A DNA stretch of 64,000 nucleotides from contig NMRA01000236.1 of the NCBI GenBank assembly GCA_002633005.1, forward strand, positions 7,495-71,494, written 5' to 3'. This DNA comes from Phoronis australis. Lineage: Eukaryota; Phoronida; Phoronidae. Within the stretch, counting starts at the first letter, position 1, and the number at the start of each line of letters is the position of its first letter. A program made the translations under genes and the position numbers. This document shows positions 46,330-59,621 of the stretch, in pieces. The notes under the pieces are model-generated. The model was not told where the DNA came from and did no database searches. It saw only the letters and a list, made by a program, of their open reading frames with translations.

Positions 46330-47960
46330 TGGAAATTACACGTCTGTTTTATTGTTTGTCAAAAATAATCTCCACGGGAAAATGTTCAATCTCCTGAGGA
46401 ATATTTATGCTGAAGTGAAATCTTGTGTGAAAAAACAGAGCAAAATCGCACGCTATTTTGAATGTAAGAAATGTGTGAAACAATGGTGTATACTGAGTTC
46501 TTGGTTATTCTCTGTATTTGTAAGCGGATTGGTGTCAGAGGTCAAAAAATGGAGGATGAGGTATCAAGTGTGATGACTGTGAATTAAGTTCGTCACTGTT
46601 TGTGGACGATTTGGTGCTTGTGGCGGACACAGTCCCTGGACTTCAGAGAAAATTAAATGTACTGCACAATTACTGTGTGGAATGGAGTCTTTGTGTTAAT
46701 CTTGATAAGACAACTATTGTTGTCTTCAAGCGAGGTGGGACTCTGTCGACACAGGAAAAGTGATTCTACAATACGAAATTGGTAGAAACGAAATCGTATT
46801 ACAAGTATCTTGGTGTGACATTTTCTTCTAGATTAAAATGGGATGGAAATTGTAGAATATCAGCTCTTTAAGCTAGAAAAGCAATGAACACGTTAAAGCA
46901 CGTTTAACCAAAATGAAATGTAGCTCCCCACATGTATGTAGGAGACCAACTGAAGACGACGGTTGAGCACAGTTCCATCAAGTGTTTAAAGTAAGTTTTT
47001 AAATTGTTTGGTAGTATGGTAGTTCCTATATTGTTATATGGTGCCGAGATATGGCGTACAGTACATTCAAAAGACATAGAAAGTGCTCACAATAATTTCT
47101 GTAAATGGGTTGCTGGTGTCCCAAAGAAAACAAGTAACGTTATGGCCAGAGGAGAATGCGGCAGGAATTTATTATCTGTGAAATACTTGTGCAGACCAAT
47201 AATCTACTGGACCAAACTTCTACAGATGAATAACCCCAGATACCCAAAGAAAAGTTACAGGATGCTACGGGAAGACTGTGAAAAAGGACGAGCAAATTGG
47301 GCCAGTGCAGTTAAAGACATTTTATTCAGATACGGGTGTGGGGAGGTAAGGATAGGTGGACCGGGTAACATCGATGTATTTATATCAGAACTTAAGCAAA
47401 GACTGTTGGATTGTGGTGCTCAAAAATGGAGGACATCAGTGCAGAGCTCTAGCAAGTGCTCATTTTACTCTATTATCAAAACAGATTTACCTAGTGAAAA
47501 GTATCTTTACTGTCTACCACCAACTCTACGTAGAATTCTAGCCAAATTCAGGTGATCTGGACATCAATTGAAAATAGAAACTGGTAGGCACCACGACATT
47601 CCAAACGAAGATAGACTTTGCGAAATTTGCAACCGTTCAGAAATTGAAGACGAAATATACTTATTACTTAACTGCCCCATACTTAACGATATTAGAATGA
47701 TTTTTTACCAGAAATATTCCGACAGCGTACTGACATCGAAAACGCCAAACAAACCCTGGAAATCTTTTGAAAAGACTATCCTTATTTGTGTTAAAGGCTT
47801 ATGGTATTAAACAGGAAACTCTAGCATTATAATGTATACATATGTATGAAGGTATTGAATACCTGGTCATGAAATTGCCGCCTGTACCAAATACTGCAAT
47901 GTAGTATGTACAAAAATGAGCTTAGCTCCAAGTACAAATAAACAATCTCAATCTCTCCCT
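46330..47960 (+). pseudogene. LINE fragment (RT fingers to C-terminus)
   Basis: Plus-strand blocks: KMFNLLRNIYAEVKSCVKK (46380), SSLFVDDLVLVADTVPGLQR (46600, VDD in place of ADD), CVNLDKTTIVVFKRGG, YYKYLGVTFSSRLKW (46800), then a long intact frame at 47004-47555 starting PILLYGAEIW. After one stop a tail frame follows (KIETGRHHDI, RLCEICNRSEIEDEIYLLLN). It ends with a short A/T-rich tail near 47940. The endonuclease and first RT motifs are lost. It is similar in layout to the LINE at 54240-57020 but not close in sequence. Confidence 0.75.
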
Positions 47961-48590
47961 GTCCCTCCCTCCCTCTCTCCCTTCCCCCCTCTCTCTCTCA
48001 CCCGACACCGGGCAATCCTCCCCAAAAGCCTTCTGCTCACGTCACTGTCCATTACCCTATACGTTGACCACCTCCAACCTTAAAAAATTGATTACTCGGC
48101 AGAATATTTTATGAGTTGCAAATCAGCAACTAAGTATGAAGGTTTTACAAAATGTTTTTGAAATGATATCTCGACTCCGTAAATCTGAGAATTGTGATCG
48201 GTTTATACCAGACTCAATAAGTTTCAGGCGACATGAACGTTCTGACCCTGAAACCGAAAATTCAAGAAACTGACACGTTGACTAAACTTGTTTAAGCAAA
48301 TTTTTATAGTCATTTTCATTTCTGACACATGACAAAATGTTAATGACATCGTTTTGAAAGCTTTCAGATAATGTAAATGAAGAGGTTGTTTTCTACACAC
48401 TGACAAGGACATAGTTTACAACCAGATTAAGTTTTCCACGAGCCCCAATCGGTATCCTGCCTCCCGTTCAGTAATACTAGGGCCTCGCTAAAAAGCAAGA
48501 CTTCGCGAGATTGCGAGAGACGTTGCCGTGTAATTTAAGTGGTAACACTTGACGTTGGCTAGATATTACCTAGGTTCTAGCGTAGGCCCT
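47950..48590. other. CT-rich simple repeat, then no gene
   Basis: A (TCCC/CT)n tract lies at 47955-48000. The remainder is AT-rich and has no feature I can name. Duplication copy 2 begins at about 48600. Confidence 0.5.
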
Positions 48591-49797
48591 AGCGTTACTG
48601 AACGCACGCCTGGCTTCGCTAGTTCCGTAGGTGCGCCACATAGGGAGTTCCACAAAACTTCCGGTTGCTGAGCTTGAGGCAATTGAATTATAATTTTGAA
48701 TAAATAAAATCAATAGGCAGCAGTGTGAGAGACTGATTCTGTGAGTTCTTGATGGATGTCACCACAATAGAAACTTTGACCAAAACGACTTTCTTTTATT
48801 TGTAGTAATTGATTCTTTTGCGCATGAGCTGGAGGCAACTTAAGGAGGCTCACATTCGCCCCAAAACGAGTCGGGTGCTCGAGACCCCCGGTCGGCCACG
48901 GAAGTCCATTTAGACTTAGTTCTGCGGGACGTGGTGACAGAAACTATTATATTCACTCCCATTGTCTTTGTATTTTTGTTTGTATTTGGCTCTTATTGGG
49001 CAAAATGAAACTTAAAATCACACCTTTTCACGCTTGATGGGACCCATTTGAATTTGCGTTATAAATCGCGGCTTGACATGATACTTTTGTGGGGATTTAA
49101 ACTGTAAAAAATGCTTATTGTATTAAAATTGAATACAAGGCTATTTTGAATTGTGGCTTCGATTCTTGATGTACAACACTGTGCTGTGAGTAAAAGAAGT
49201 AATAAACTCCTTTCATAGGTAGCTCTCCAACCCCCACCCCTAAGGTAAATGTAGAGAATCTAGTAGCCACCTGATGAAAACACCACTCCGCGTCCCGCAG
49301 TATGATCCACGAGTTTGATAAGCACTCATTCAATGAAGTGACTTCGTAACACAAAGTTTTCAGACGACTTCCATTCATGACAGCCAATCACGACAGATTT
49401 AGATCAGTCCCTTCGTTCCCGGTCACCTCCTTAGACCCCAAACTCCCTCCCCAACATCAATCCCCATCATATTTTGTCCTGATCGCCACCCATTCCCCGC
49501 AGCCGGTTTCTGCCTCCTAGTAACTTGTTCACTATTCTCAACAACCTAGATGAAAGTGAGAAAATTCTTAATCTACCTTGACGACAAAGGTGAGCATTTT
49601 CCGTTTCCAAACCGTATGTACGTTTGATAGTAGTATAACTATTGGTTGTGTTTTCTGACTCTCGCAAACGTTGGCTCCTGTTAAATGAATAAAACCCGGA
49701 TGTTAGACGTGACGTATAGGCCATGTTTTATGTAATTTTATGATAAATGCAGAACAAGAAGGAATGTGTTGTAGAATCCAAACAAGACAATATTTAC

Positions 49798-50173
49798 CTT
49801 CCACTGGCCACTTTCGTCACGCAGAAATTGCCAAACTCCATTTTTCTTGTACTCTACCCGATACGAAGTGACAAACTTCTCTTTTTGTGTCGAATCTCCT
49901 TTGGTCACAATCCCTGTCACTTTTCTAACCTGACCAAGGTCAAACTCTAGAAATTGCGCATGGTCCAATACTTCCGGAGACCAGCCTCCGCTTTTCGATC
50001 CATTTCTAGTTCTAAATATACGAGCCCTACTCGGTCCCGTATTTAAGTTCAGAGAGCTCGACACCGTGATGCTTTGGTCAGGTATGGGTTGATTCCCCGA
50101 GACAAGCAGTTTGGTGCACGGGTGGGCATTGATGTCCTCAATTTGCNGAACTCTGCGACTGGACTCCTCGTGT
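49798..50173 (-). CDS. Discoidin (F5/8 type C) domain exon, paralogue 2
   Basis: This 376-nt exon has one base completing the codon split in exon 1, then 125 codons, ending phase 0 at a GTAAAT donor. The acceptor is a good pyrimidine tract (TTTGTCTCTGTCAG). The domain landmarks match paralogue 1: QIEDINA, GPSRARIFRTRNG, GGWSP, FDLGQVRKVTGIVTKG, FVTSYRVEY and VWQFL. A nine-residue lead (HEESSRRVX) precedes the domain, with X at the single N base. The rest of the domain should be on a further exon at lower coordinates, which I could not find; it may lie within the transposon-filled 10.6-48.6 kb. A 39-nt block around the GPSRARIFRTRNG codons is identical in both copies. Confidence 0.85.
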
Positions 50174-51799
50174 CTGACAGAGACAAAGCTTAAGTACACA
50201 ATTTCAACCAATCAGACACGATCTGAAGGGCGAGGCCCATAGCTCCTAGCTTCTGACCATATTTGGCCATGTCCAAAGGACTCAACATCATAGGAAAATT
50301 CCATACGTAATACACAGCTTGACCACTAGAGGGCGCATTTATCTTACTTACATAATCATGTCCAGGGCACTCCTGTTACACTACATTACATGTGGTCCGT
50401 AATACTAGACTTAGGTACGCGTATACAAAATCTCCATCTTAGATAAAGTGAACGACATCATCATTTATTAGTTTTCTTGTCTCGGTTCCATGAAACAGTC
50501 TGAAGTATGAACTAAGTTAAGTTCTCTAAATTTTCTACGTATTTGTTGACTTGTAAAGACCCTGATTATCCTTTCTGGTGCTATTTTACTTTCATTACTA
50601 AAACATTTTTTGGCTTTGATAAAAAGAGAGGGCAAAATTTAGGTTCAATTCTCAACATTATTGAACATAAGTAGGGACCTTTTCATTCAACGTACATAAT
50701 ATGAGGACCAATGAACAAATGGTACTGTTGGTCAGAGAGGATGTCACGATGAAGATAATATGAAAGGAAAATATTACATTACAGATTTGACTGGCCGGGT
50801 GCATTGAAGACAGCCAGGTTTCATTTGGTCTTGTTCACATTTAGAAGGCGATTATGAACTTCTTATTTGCCCGAGCTTTTGATTGGTTGAATGACGGTAT
50901 ACGTGCTCTTGAGGTCTTGTGTAATAGTTCAAGCACACTGTGAACTATCAGCCAATAAGAGAGTGAATTGCACTAGAAGCTTGTCTGTAAATCAGTGATG
51001 TAGTGGTAAAATTAGAGATAAGTAGGCGCCCAAAGCCCACTGTATGGCTTTGAGCACTGAATTTTAAATGTTAATTGAACTCAAATAACCTGACTCACAA
51101 ACATGCAAGTCTATTTTTTGACTTACGAGTGGGTATTTACGTGGAGTCTCCTGTGGCGGACCTAGGATGTCGCAGAAAGGGGGCGTAACCACACACATTT
51201 GAAAGCAAAGGTCTATTATTACGTATGTAATTATTGAAGAGTCAAACCATAGGCTAGCCTATTACAAAGACCTATGGGACAACAAGCACTTCAACTGAGT
51301 TTGAACTTTTATTATCCGAGCGTCTTTTCATGACGAGATTTTAGGAGGTTTGTTAGGTAACGAAACGAAATGAAAAATTCTAAGATTTTGGAATCGTAAA
51401 TTAACAATCTTGTGTTAAAATAATTCAGAAACAACTGGTAAACTGGGATGATGTATACGCCTAAACCTGCAGAGTTATCCCTCTATTCTGCTGTTACAGT
51501 GACACGCTTTCTAAAACTTGGCGCATTCATATTGTTTGCTAATAGACCGGGTGCGGGTTTCAGAGGCAAACAACCCTACCTATCCGGCAAATAACAATTG
51601 TTAGACTGACTGCGCTTAGATATCATCGCATCAAAATGAGCTATAAATATACTGAAATAGTAAAAAATAAATGAAAACAGCTTACAACTTTCTTGCTATT
51701 GCCATGGAAGCACTCGAACGCGGATTTCGTTCGACGAAACTGTATTCGCCACCGGCTCCGGGCTGGCCTTGGGAAGCGTACGACGTACAACGTAGCGAT

Positions 51800-51965
51800 C
51801 AGGTGTGACGACCTCGTCGTCGATCACAACGTCTGCTTATCTGACGGCAGCTCGACCACCACCTCCACTTTCTCGCTGTGCTTAAATACCGCCAAAGTAG
51901 CCGTCTGTTCGAAAATCATCATGTTAGGAAATGCCTGACCACGTTGCATGATGAAAACACTACCA
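51800..51965 (-). pseudogene. Two overlapping coding-like frames, unknown protein
   Basis: On the minus strand ATG near 51961 opens MQRGQAFPNMMIFEQTATLA and VFKHSEKVEVVVELPSDKQT. A one-step frame change continues without a break into VIDDEVVTPDRYVVRRTLPK and SSNEIRVRVLPWQ, stop near 51704. It is far more GC-rich than its surroundings and reads like one frameshifted gene of about 85 residues. I do not recognise it. It lies inside the hAT. Confidence 0.4.
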
Positions 51966-52639
51966 TAATTAATGCGCGGTGGGAATAGTTTCAAAAGTTA
52001 TGCCAACGCAACGTAACGTGTTACATTATGCGATACAAAAATCGACAATAACCTTTTCAAAGATCGTTTAAACACGTGTTTTGTTATGTTTTAAAACTTT
52101 TCGAACAGAATGAACTGAACGAGTCGAAAAGCATAGATAAATATTTATACGCGCTTATGGCCTGAGCCTAAGTACTTTGAAAACGCCCCAACAAACAACA
52201 AATTCGAAAGTGTGAGGCATGGTTTTGCAGTATTTTTCGCCACAAATTCGAATAAAATATCAAACTTGACCTCCGACAAAAAGTTGAGAAGATGTGTTTT
52301 TGGAACTTTTAATAACTAGGCTGAAGTGATAAAGTTTTATGACCTGATGTAATTGACAGTGTACACAGATCACAATGGAGCTAGTTACGTACGGAGATCG
52401 TATGCTGATAAATCCCACTGAAATCTTTTGTGCGCTACCATACACTTCGCTTTGTAAAACGCGGCGCTTTCGAGCTTTACTTCACCAGGCTTTGCTGCGA
52501 TATGCACATGTGCATGAGCCCATACACAATGAAAAAACTTGAAGTCGGATTTTCTTGCAAGCAGCTGTTTTTCTTTTTCGTTTAGTTTTAAAGTTAGTAA
52601 AATACCAGGTTCTTGTCCAAAGATAGAGTGCTTATTTAC

Positions 52640-53930
52640 AGAATTCCTCCACAAATTTTCTTGTCGCCAGTCTTGTTCTTTTCCGAGTTACATGATCTGG
52701 ACTGAGAACTATCAGCAGTTATGTATTGTCGAATCCAAGTTTTGGCGTAAGGTTGTGGGTCCAACATGAAAAGCGGGGGACCATTGGCCTTGCCAAACAG
52801 CAAGCTGGAGGTGGTTTCCAATAGCAAACGAGAGCTACAGCGTCTGATACAATCTGATTCATTTTGCTGAATCCTCGCTCACATGCAGCTGTACTACAAG
52901 GACGAGTCTTAATGTAGAGGTCAAGTTGTAGCAGAGTGCATGGTAGGTTGTCTACTCTAACCGTCTCCTCCATTTCTACGAGCTTGAGCATTCCCCTGAT
53001 TGCTGTTGTGGCAACCAGCCTAAACCGCTCTCAAATACGCCTGACTTCGTGCTCGCCATGTCTTATACCAGAGTGAGATCCCATCGGCCACGTTTTGGGA
53101 TCCAAGATGCTCAGAAAAAGAGCAAAATGACTACTTATCACTGTTAAGTGAAAGCTGTTCCGAGTTCACAACAAAATTTTGAATAACCTGTCCAGGACGT
53201 ATGGTCACGGTTGTTAGTTTAAGGGTTCCCTTAAGTTCCAGTGACCCAAACCTCTTCTTCGCATGTCAGTGCAGTGACGAATGCATGCCCGGTATTATCA
53301 ACCATAGACTAAGGGACATGAACCATCCGACGAATAGGCTTGTCTTCTTGTGGTTCTGCATGGTAGATCCACAAAGAAGCTTGATATCTCTTCCAGCACA
53401 CCGTGAATCAGCGCAAGATTCTGAATGAAGGTGGGACTTTCCAAGTATTGCAATAATCCCAAAAACCTGCTCCGATCTCTCGAATTACGGTTTCTGTCCT
53501 GACTGGCTAAGTCGAAATGTTGATGTAGTGCGTTCAATGATCTCCGCACTGCCTTTACCGTTCTGAAACTGTTTGCCACCAACGAGCGTCAAGCACGCGA
53601 CCTATTCGAACAAACTGGTACTCTAAATCAGCAGGAGCTTTCAGCTCTGCTTAGTTTTTGGGTGATCGGCTGTACAGTGAAACGACTTTATCTATAAATA
53701 CTCTGAAATGACCACACCCAGTCACTTCTTCCGCAGCATCCCCAACTGCCAACTCTAGCCTGTGGTTTAAGCGTTCCCGTAATGGTGCTGCAACTCCAGA
53801 ACGTATTCCGGTACTGGCGCCAACACTTGCAAATGCTACGAGGTACTCTCTGTTAAGGAAGGACGCGTTAATTGATTCGGCGGCTTGTTGCTCAAGCTGG
53901 GCATGATCAAGCATATAAAAAGTGGGACGC
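52640..53930 (-). pseudogene. hAT transposase, catalytic and dimerisation part
   Basis: The minus strand has NHRLELAVGDAAEEVTGCGH, LYSRSPKN (53800-53660), SFRTVKAVRRSLNALHQHF (53560), LLQYLESPTFIQNLALIHGV (53460), then the hAT C-terminal motif STAACERGFSKMNQIVSDA (52890) and, after a frameshift, LLFGKANGPPLFMLDPQPYA (52800). The first catalytic region is not recognisable. At least two frameshifts are present. Confidence 0.75.
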
Positions 53931-54239
53931 TGTCACCAATACATGCTCTTATGAGAAGAGAACGATATAGTAAAAATTAAACTCCGCACGACTTATGCTG
54001 ACCCACGCAACCCATCAACCCGAACGGAAGCCGCTCTTCAACATGAAGATCAGGTTTTCTACTTGGCCAGCTCGTCTCAAACATAGTCGCTCCAACACTA
54101 GAGGTTAGGGCAAGTCCAGCAAGAAAAGTCGTCATGGAAATTAATTTGTTGGAATATCGAGGGTCTAAAGCATAAAATACAGAGAACTGATTTCGTAAAT
54201 ATGTACATATGATATTATCGCTTTGTTGAAACATGGGAA

Positions 54240-57100
54240 ATGAATGAAGATGAGTTCACACTGGAAGGTTACCACCCTCAGCATTTAAGAATTCTGGTGG
54301 TGTAGTATTATTTTGTAAGGATGTATTGGGGGCTGATAGACTTCTTACAAGTTCGTCTGACGTTTTATTGGTAAAAATTGACCTACCCGATTATCTCTAT
54401 CCTGTTTTAGTTGCAGTTGTGTATCAGTCTCCGAAAAGTTCAAGTAAAAATTACGAAATAATGAAGTCTTGAGCGGGAGGTGCACGGTTACACTGCGAAA
54501 ATGAAGGGGCTTGTAATAATGGGCAATTTCAATGCTCGTACGCGTAACAGGCCAGACTTTATTGAAGATGATAGTATTAAGTATACGGATGAATCCAGTC
54601 CTACTTTTATTGTGTTGGTTATGTAGAAGATAGCCTGTGTTGTAGGACCTCATAAGATTGTGGTGAGGTAAATGAGTTTAGTGCAGAATTACTTAGAGTT
54701 TTGTCAAAGAAAAGAGATAAGAATTCTGAATGGAAGAGTAGGGAAAGATGCAGACATTGGTAGTGTATCATGTGTAACTTATACTGGATCTAGTATTGTT
54801 GACTATGTCATGATGAGCAAAGATTTATTGTACTGTGTGGACGATTTTGAAATCGGTGAAATATGTGAATCGACTGCTCAATTTCTATTGATATTTAGTA
54901 TGTGTAAGACTCAGCAAAACAACTGAGCTCGAGGTGAACAGGTTGAAAAATGTTTATAAATGGAATGAGGGGTTGAGCCTAAGATGTACAGAAAACTGGT
55001 CGAGTCCGGAGGTGGATCAGTTGCTCGCTGACTACAAAGTCATTCATAGATTCAAGTGTACAAAGTTTAACGGAAGCCATTAAATTATGTGCTGCGGTCA
55101 TGTTAAAACCAAAAGTAAACATATCTTATAATCCAGTTAGTTTTCCCATATGGTGTGACGCTGACTGTAGGAAAATGAGAGCTGTCGTGAGGCAAAAATT
55201 ATTATTGGAATACAGAGAGAAAGCAATAGCCGAGCTATATATGTACAAGCTAGAAAAGATTATGTATGGAAAGTTAAAAAAATGAAACGGTTAGAGTGTA
55301 ATAGAAAACATTCCAAAAATTTGAAATCAGCTGTGAAGAGTAAAGACAGCAACAAAAAATTCTGGCGCACATTAAATATTAAGAAGGAGGTATAACGACG
55401 AATGTTAAACCGGAGGAATGCATAAATTATTTCAGCTCTCTGTTTGAAGGCCGCTATTTTGCTACTAATCCGGAGTTCATTCAATTTCATGTGTTTATTG
55501 AGAACTCAGTAAAAATGACATCAATTCAAGTAATGAAATTATTGATATGGAGCTGGACGCTGAGATCACAAAAGACGAAATTATACAAACCATCGGTAGT
55601 ATGAAAGACGGAACTTCGCCAGGATGTGATAAAATTAGCATTGAGTTCTACAAGTATGCTAATAAACAGTTGGTAGATTCGCTGTTCCATCTATACAACT
55701 ACTTTTTTAAAAATGGGTGGTTTCCAAAAATAATGGACGAAATCCGTTATATTATCGATATTCAAGGGCGGTGCCAAAATTCCTGAAAATTTCAGAGGAA
55801 TTTCCCTCATGCAAGTCACAGCCAAAATATTCGAAAAAATATGGAGCTAGCGACTTGTGAAAGGACTGCAGAAAAAATTGAATATTTTATATGAGTATTG
55901 TCAGAAATGGAAATTAATTGTTAACATGTCGAAGAAAGAGTGGGATGTTACGATCGTATGAAAAATGGACGTATGATGGGAATACTGTTAATACTGTAAA
56001 TACATATAGATATTTAGGATTAATGTTTACTACGAAAGCTTCGTGGTCTTGCGCTCAGAAAACAGGCTGCTAAGGCAGTGAATATAATGAGGAAAAATGT
56101 CAATGGTTTTAATGCACTCCCTATTAAACTTAGTTTGAAATTATTCGATTGTAAAATACTGCCGATACTTCATTATGGCTGTGAGATCTGGGGTTTTAGT
56201 GAGGGCTAATGTATTGAAATAGACCACACAAAATTTTGTAAAGTAATTTTAAATTTGCCTAGCACCACAATTTCATTGACTGTTAGAGGTGAGATGGGTC
56301 GTTACTCCTTGATTGCACACCGACTTCCTAGAATTATGAAATATTGGTTAAAACTATTAAAAGCCGATGCGTCAAAAATTACATTTTATTGCTATGAATG
56401 GTAGTACAATATGACGGAAAATGTTAATAAACCGTGCCAGGTTAATGATGTAAAGAAATTGCTATTTCAGATTGTTGGAGAAGCATGGTACAGTCAGGAT
56501 GTAGGTGTGTAGGTTCCGAGACAAGCTTCATATCATTTTTTAAACAGAGATACAAAGATATTGATCAGCACAAATGGCAAGAAATTTTGAATAATTCGAT
56601 TAAGCTGGAAATTTACAGAACTTTTATGTTAAATATATGTTTTGAAAATTATTTAGATGTAATTGGCAATATAAATGTTAGATATGACATGGTAAGATTA
56701 AGATGTTCAGTGCATACACTAATGATTGAAAAGGGTGGATACTTGAAACTTAGCAGACCAGAAAGGTTATGCCCTCTCTGTGTTAGGACATAGGTCGAGT
56801 CAGAATATCATTTTGTTACCGAATTTCCATTCTACGATGACCTTAGGAAACGGTATTTGCGTGCATGGAGCTACAACAATCCCAATGTTACAAAATTTAA
56901 CAGACTCATGACTGTGGAGGAAAAAGATCTTATATGGTCAACTTGTAAATACGTTCATTTCAAATTCAAGCGAAGAAGAGTTCGGGTTATTTTTAGTGTT
57001 TGACTCATACTTGTATTGTATTTTATGATACATACATACATACATACATACATAGATACATAGATACATACATACATACATACATATATGCAAATGATCA
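54240..57100 (+). mobile_element. LINE (endonuclease and RT) inserted in the hAT
   Basis: The plus strand has endonuclease pieces (VAVVYQSPKSSSKNYEIMKS, GLVIMGNFNARTRNRPDFIE, TYTGSSIVDYVMMSKDLLYC), a linker, then RT pieces (ITKDEIIQTIGSMKDGTSPG and CDKISIEFYKYANKQLVDSL at 55600). The C-terminal part has LFDCKILPILHYGCEIWGF (56150), the IVGEAWYSQDVG region and a final Cys cluster near 56780. Most of the central RT with YADD is deleted. The tail is TGTATTTTATGATA followed by a (CATA)n run to about 57090. Many stops. Orientation is opposite to the hAT. Confidence 0.75.
57025..57092 (+). repeat. (CATA)n microsatellite, LINE tail
   Basis: About 65 bp of CATA/GATA units directly after the LINE's 3' end. 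Such tails are typical of LINE insertions. Confidence 0.85.
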
Positions 57101-57260
57101 ATGCTCTTAATTAACTTACCGTTGTCAGGTCATCGACTCACACAGGTATCTTGGTATTTTCTGCCATAACTATACTCACAATTTTTACTTGCATTTGCTT
57201 CGTTATGTATTTGAATATGTACGTTGCACTAAAACGAGTATGGAGGGTATCACCCAACTT

Positions 57261-57690
57261 CTAACCATTCAGTTTTTGAAGGTTTATAAAATGGGCGTGA
57301 TCGGCGAATGGGCGATTCATTTGAACAAGTGAATATGCTGTTCTGAAGACCTTTTTCGGTGTAGTCTGCTCATGAGCTGCGACTTTAATCAGTGTATTTT
57401 TAATTTTACATTTATTTTTCGTTTCGTCAATACTTTGAGCAATATCGTGAGCTGTGGAGCTCATATGGCGACTGATTTTACTCCTAAGCGACTTAAGTTT
57501 AGACAGTCGTGAATTTCCAGTTGTTCTATTAGAAACTGGGTCAACTCCGAACATATTGATACGCCACTTTCTTCATCAAACCTAGGTTTCGTGCATTATA
57601 GCTAGAAACGCAGCCCAGCTTTCCATCCTTGTTTCCCAGCCAGCGATACTTTTTCTTGAATTCTATCCACTAATCGTAATGGCCACTGTG
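57261..57690 (-). pseudogene. hAT transposase, N-terminal part
   Basis: The minus strand reads KYRWLGNKDGKLGC (an opening typical of the BED/TTF-type finger of KIAA1586/C17orf113-like hATs), then a frameshift and SRLSKLKSLRSKISRHMSST, KKVFRTAYSLVQMNRPFADH and FINLQKLNG. Family landmarks H..SS.H and FRTAY are present. Downstream it is cut by the LINE at 54240-57020. Confidence 0.7.
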
Positions 57691-58574
57691 AGGAATCTGA
57701 AGATTACCTGCAGGTATTTCAGTTTCAGACGCTGAGTCGTACATTTCTGGAATATTGTACTTTCAGCAAATAAGTAACTTTTAGCAGGAGGATTTGATCC
57801 CGTGCTTTCTGATCTCATTTTGATACCGATTGGCAACCAGTTGATTGTTGTATCATAGGAGCGTAAAATTTGCAAGACCTCAATTAAACTTCCAATTCAA
57901 CAGCAATGGGTTCGTCTCATTTGAACGAGTATATTGCAGCTAGCGCTTCAAAGAGCAAAGTTGAAATGAAGCTGCTTACTTTGGAATTTTCATACCCGAG
58001 TTTTGCCAATACCTCATCGAAGCATGCTTGGCGGTCGCGTGCGCCGAAATGTTCGGCTACAATGCTGTCTTCAGCGTAGCAGCGCATCGATACCGTAAAC
58101 CATCAGTCGTATCAAGACTACGCCCCACCATACCGTCACTAATTACAGTGTGTAGGGGCTACGTTCAATTGCAAAAAGGTGGTTGGCTGCGCCTATGTGG
58201 GCCTACGCCCCACTAAAGGCCTGCTGTAAATACGTTTACGATAATGTACCGTGCGTTAATGAAAACGTCGTACGAAAACTGTCGAAGATTGGACTAAATG
58301 AGCGTGGTATCGTTATCAATGACATTTCATTTGATCTGAAGATTCAAAATGAAACCTTAGTAATGCTGTCACAGTTTTTTAAGTTATCTTTTCGATATTA
58401 TTTGTGCAATCTTAGATGAAATTTATAATCTCTTTGAAAACTGTCTGTATCTTAAGAGGCATGGAACGCGAAAGCTCCCCAAAATATCTTTTAAACAACT
58501 CATGACGAAAGCAACATCTCGCGACGTCTACTACACAGTGTTATTCGCTTTCCCCTGCGAGGGAATTTCCACAA

Positions 58575-59480
58575 AATTCACGATTTTTGTAACACGTGCG
58601 CAGAAAAAACTTCGTAGTCACCACAGAGTTTCTAATATTCCTCCCACTTATGACAAATGAGCGCAGGCGCTCACAGTCAGTCAACAAACAGCTGAGTGAT
58701 AATAAGGGCATTAATGGTAGATATCATGTGTAATCGCACTCACAGTCTCATGTCGACACCAAAGTATGAGGCAAGACAATGAAGCAAGAGATTTCAAATG
58801 TATTTTAGAGCACATTTGAATACTTCGATACCTTTGTAACTAATTTCAAACATCAATTGCCTTTTAATCTGGCTGATGCTTGACGTCGCCATTGTTTTGT
58901 TTACATCAAATGTGAAGGGTCACATTGTCCACATAAGGAAAGGCGCCAAGTCTATCTCTCGCTATACCAAATAAGGAGACGTGTTTTGCCTTGTCTGTGG
59001 AAAATCAACGAAGTCACGATCGGCTGACAGGTCGCTTTTTTCTAGATTTTAAAAACTAAAAGAAAACTACTTTGACATAAACAGAAATTCAAACGCTTTA
59101 CAAGCAAACCGTAAAATTATCTGGTGAACACGTTGAATTCTGTTTCAGTGACAGAGAATGACTTTAGTCTGCTTTTCCGCGTTCCAGGCTTCTTTAAGAT
59201 TTTGCTCAAACACAGGCAAAAGTGAAATGAACAAAGTCTCCATATATATGTGGCCTGTCTAAAAGTTTAGTTTGAATTCAATCAATCAATCATTTTGGAA
59301 ATCCGATGTTCCGCAGTAAGCCAAAACGTGACATTTTTCTTGGACTACTTATAACCTCGGACACGCTTTATCAAAAAGTTCGGTTTTAGCTCGGACCGTT
59401 GTAGATTTGATTTACACTTAGTTACGAATTTAAGCTGTGAAATCGAATCGTTGATCATGAACTTCGTTATGACTTTCGTC
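58575..59480. other. Intron of paralogue 2, no gene seen
   Basis: DNA with no counterpart in copy 1 at this place. I find no open frame with a motif, and no repeat ends. Confidence 0.35.
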
Positions 59481-59621
59481 ATTTGCCTCATTTTATTGGC
59501 CAAAACTAATGTCGTCATACAGTACAGTTCTGACTTATAATACCTATTTAGTTATCATCGTTATTCTAGCAAAAATTGATAGGGACTTCAATGAAAAACA
59601 AAGGAATTCGTTCTTGTTTAC

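Larger units (their letters stand above)
50993..58223 (-). mobile_element. hAT transposon, 7.2 kb, with 8-bp target duplication
   Basis: CTGTAAAT at 50985-50992 and 58224-58231 flanks a segment starting CAGTGATGTAGTGG and ending, complemented, CAGGCCTTTAGTGGGGCG: hAT-like termini and the hAT 8-bp target. The paralogous position in copy 1 (about 9725) is intact with CTGTAAAT once. The inside holds a minus-strand hAT transposase broken into an N-terminal part (57261-57690) and a C-terminal part (52640-53930), with a LINE inserted between them. Confidence 0.85.

Noticed and set aside
54345-54653. 102-codon minus-strand frame
   Set aside because: Antisense to the LINE endonuclease domain, which is recognisable on the plus strand.
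58215-58419. Plus-strand frame (AAMWAY... to ...YYLCNLR) with a similar frame in copy 1 at 9727-9900, as a conserved exon
   Set aside because: Differences between the copies fall about equally on codon positions 1, 2 and 3 (about 8, 5 and 7 by my count), so no protein-level constraint. Its start also crosses the hAT border at 58223.
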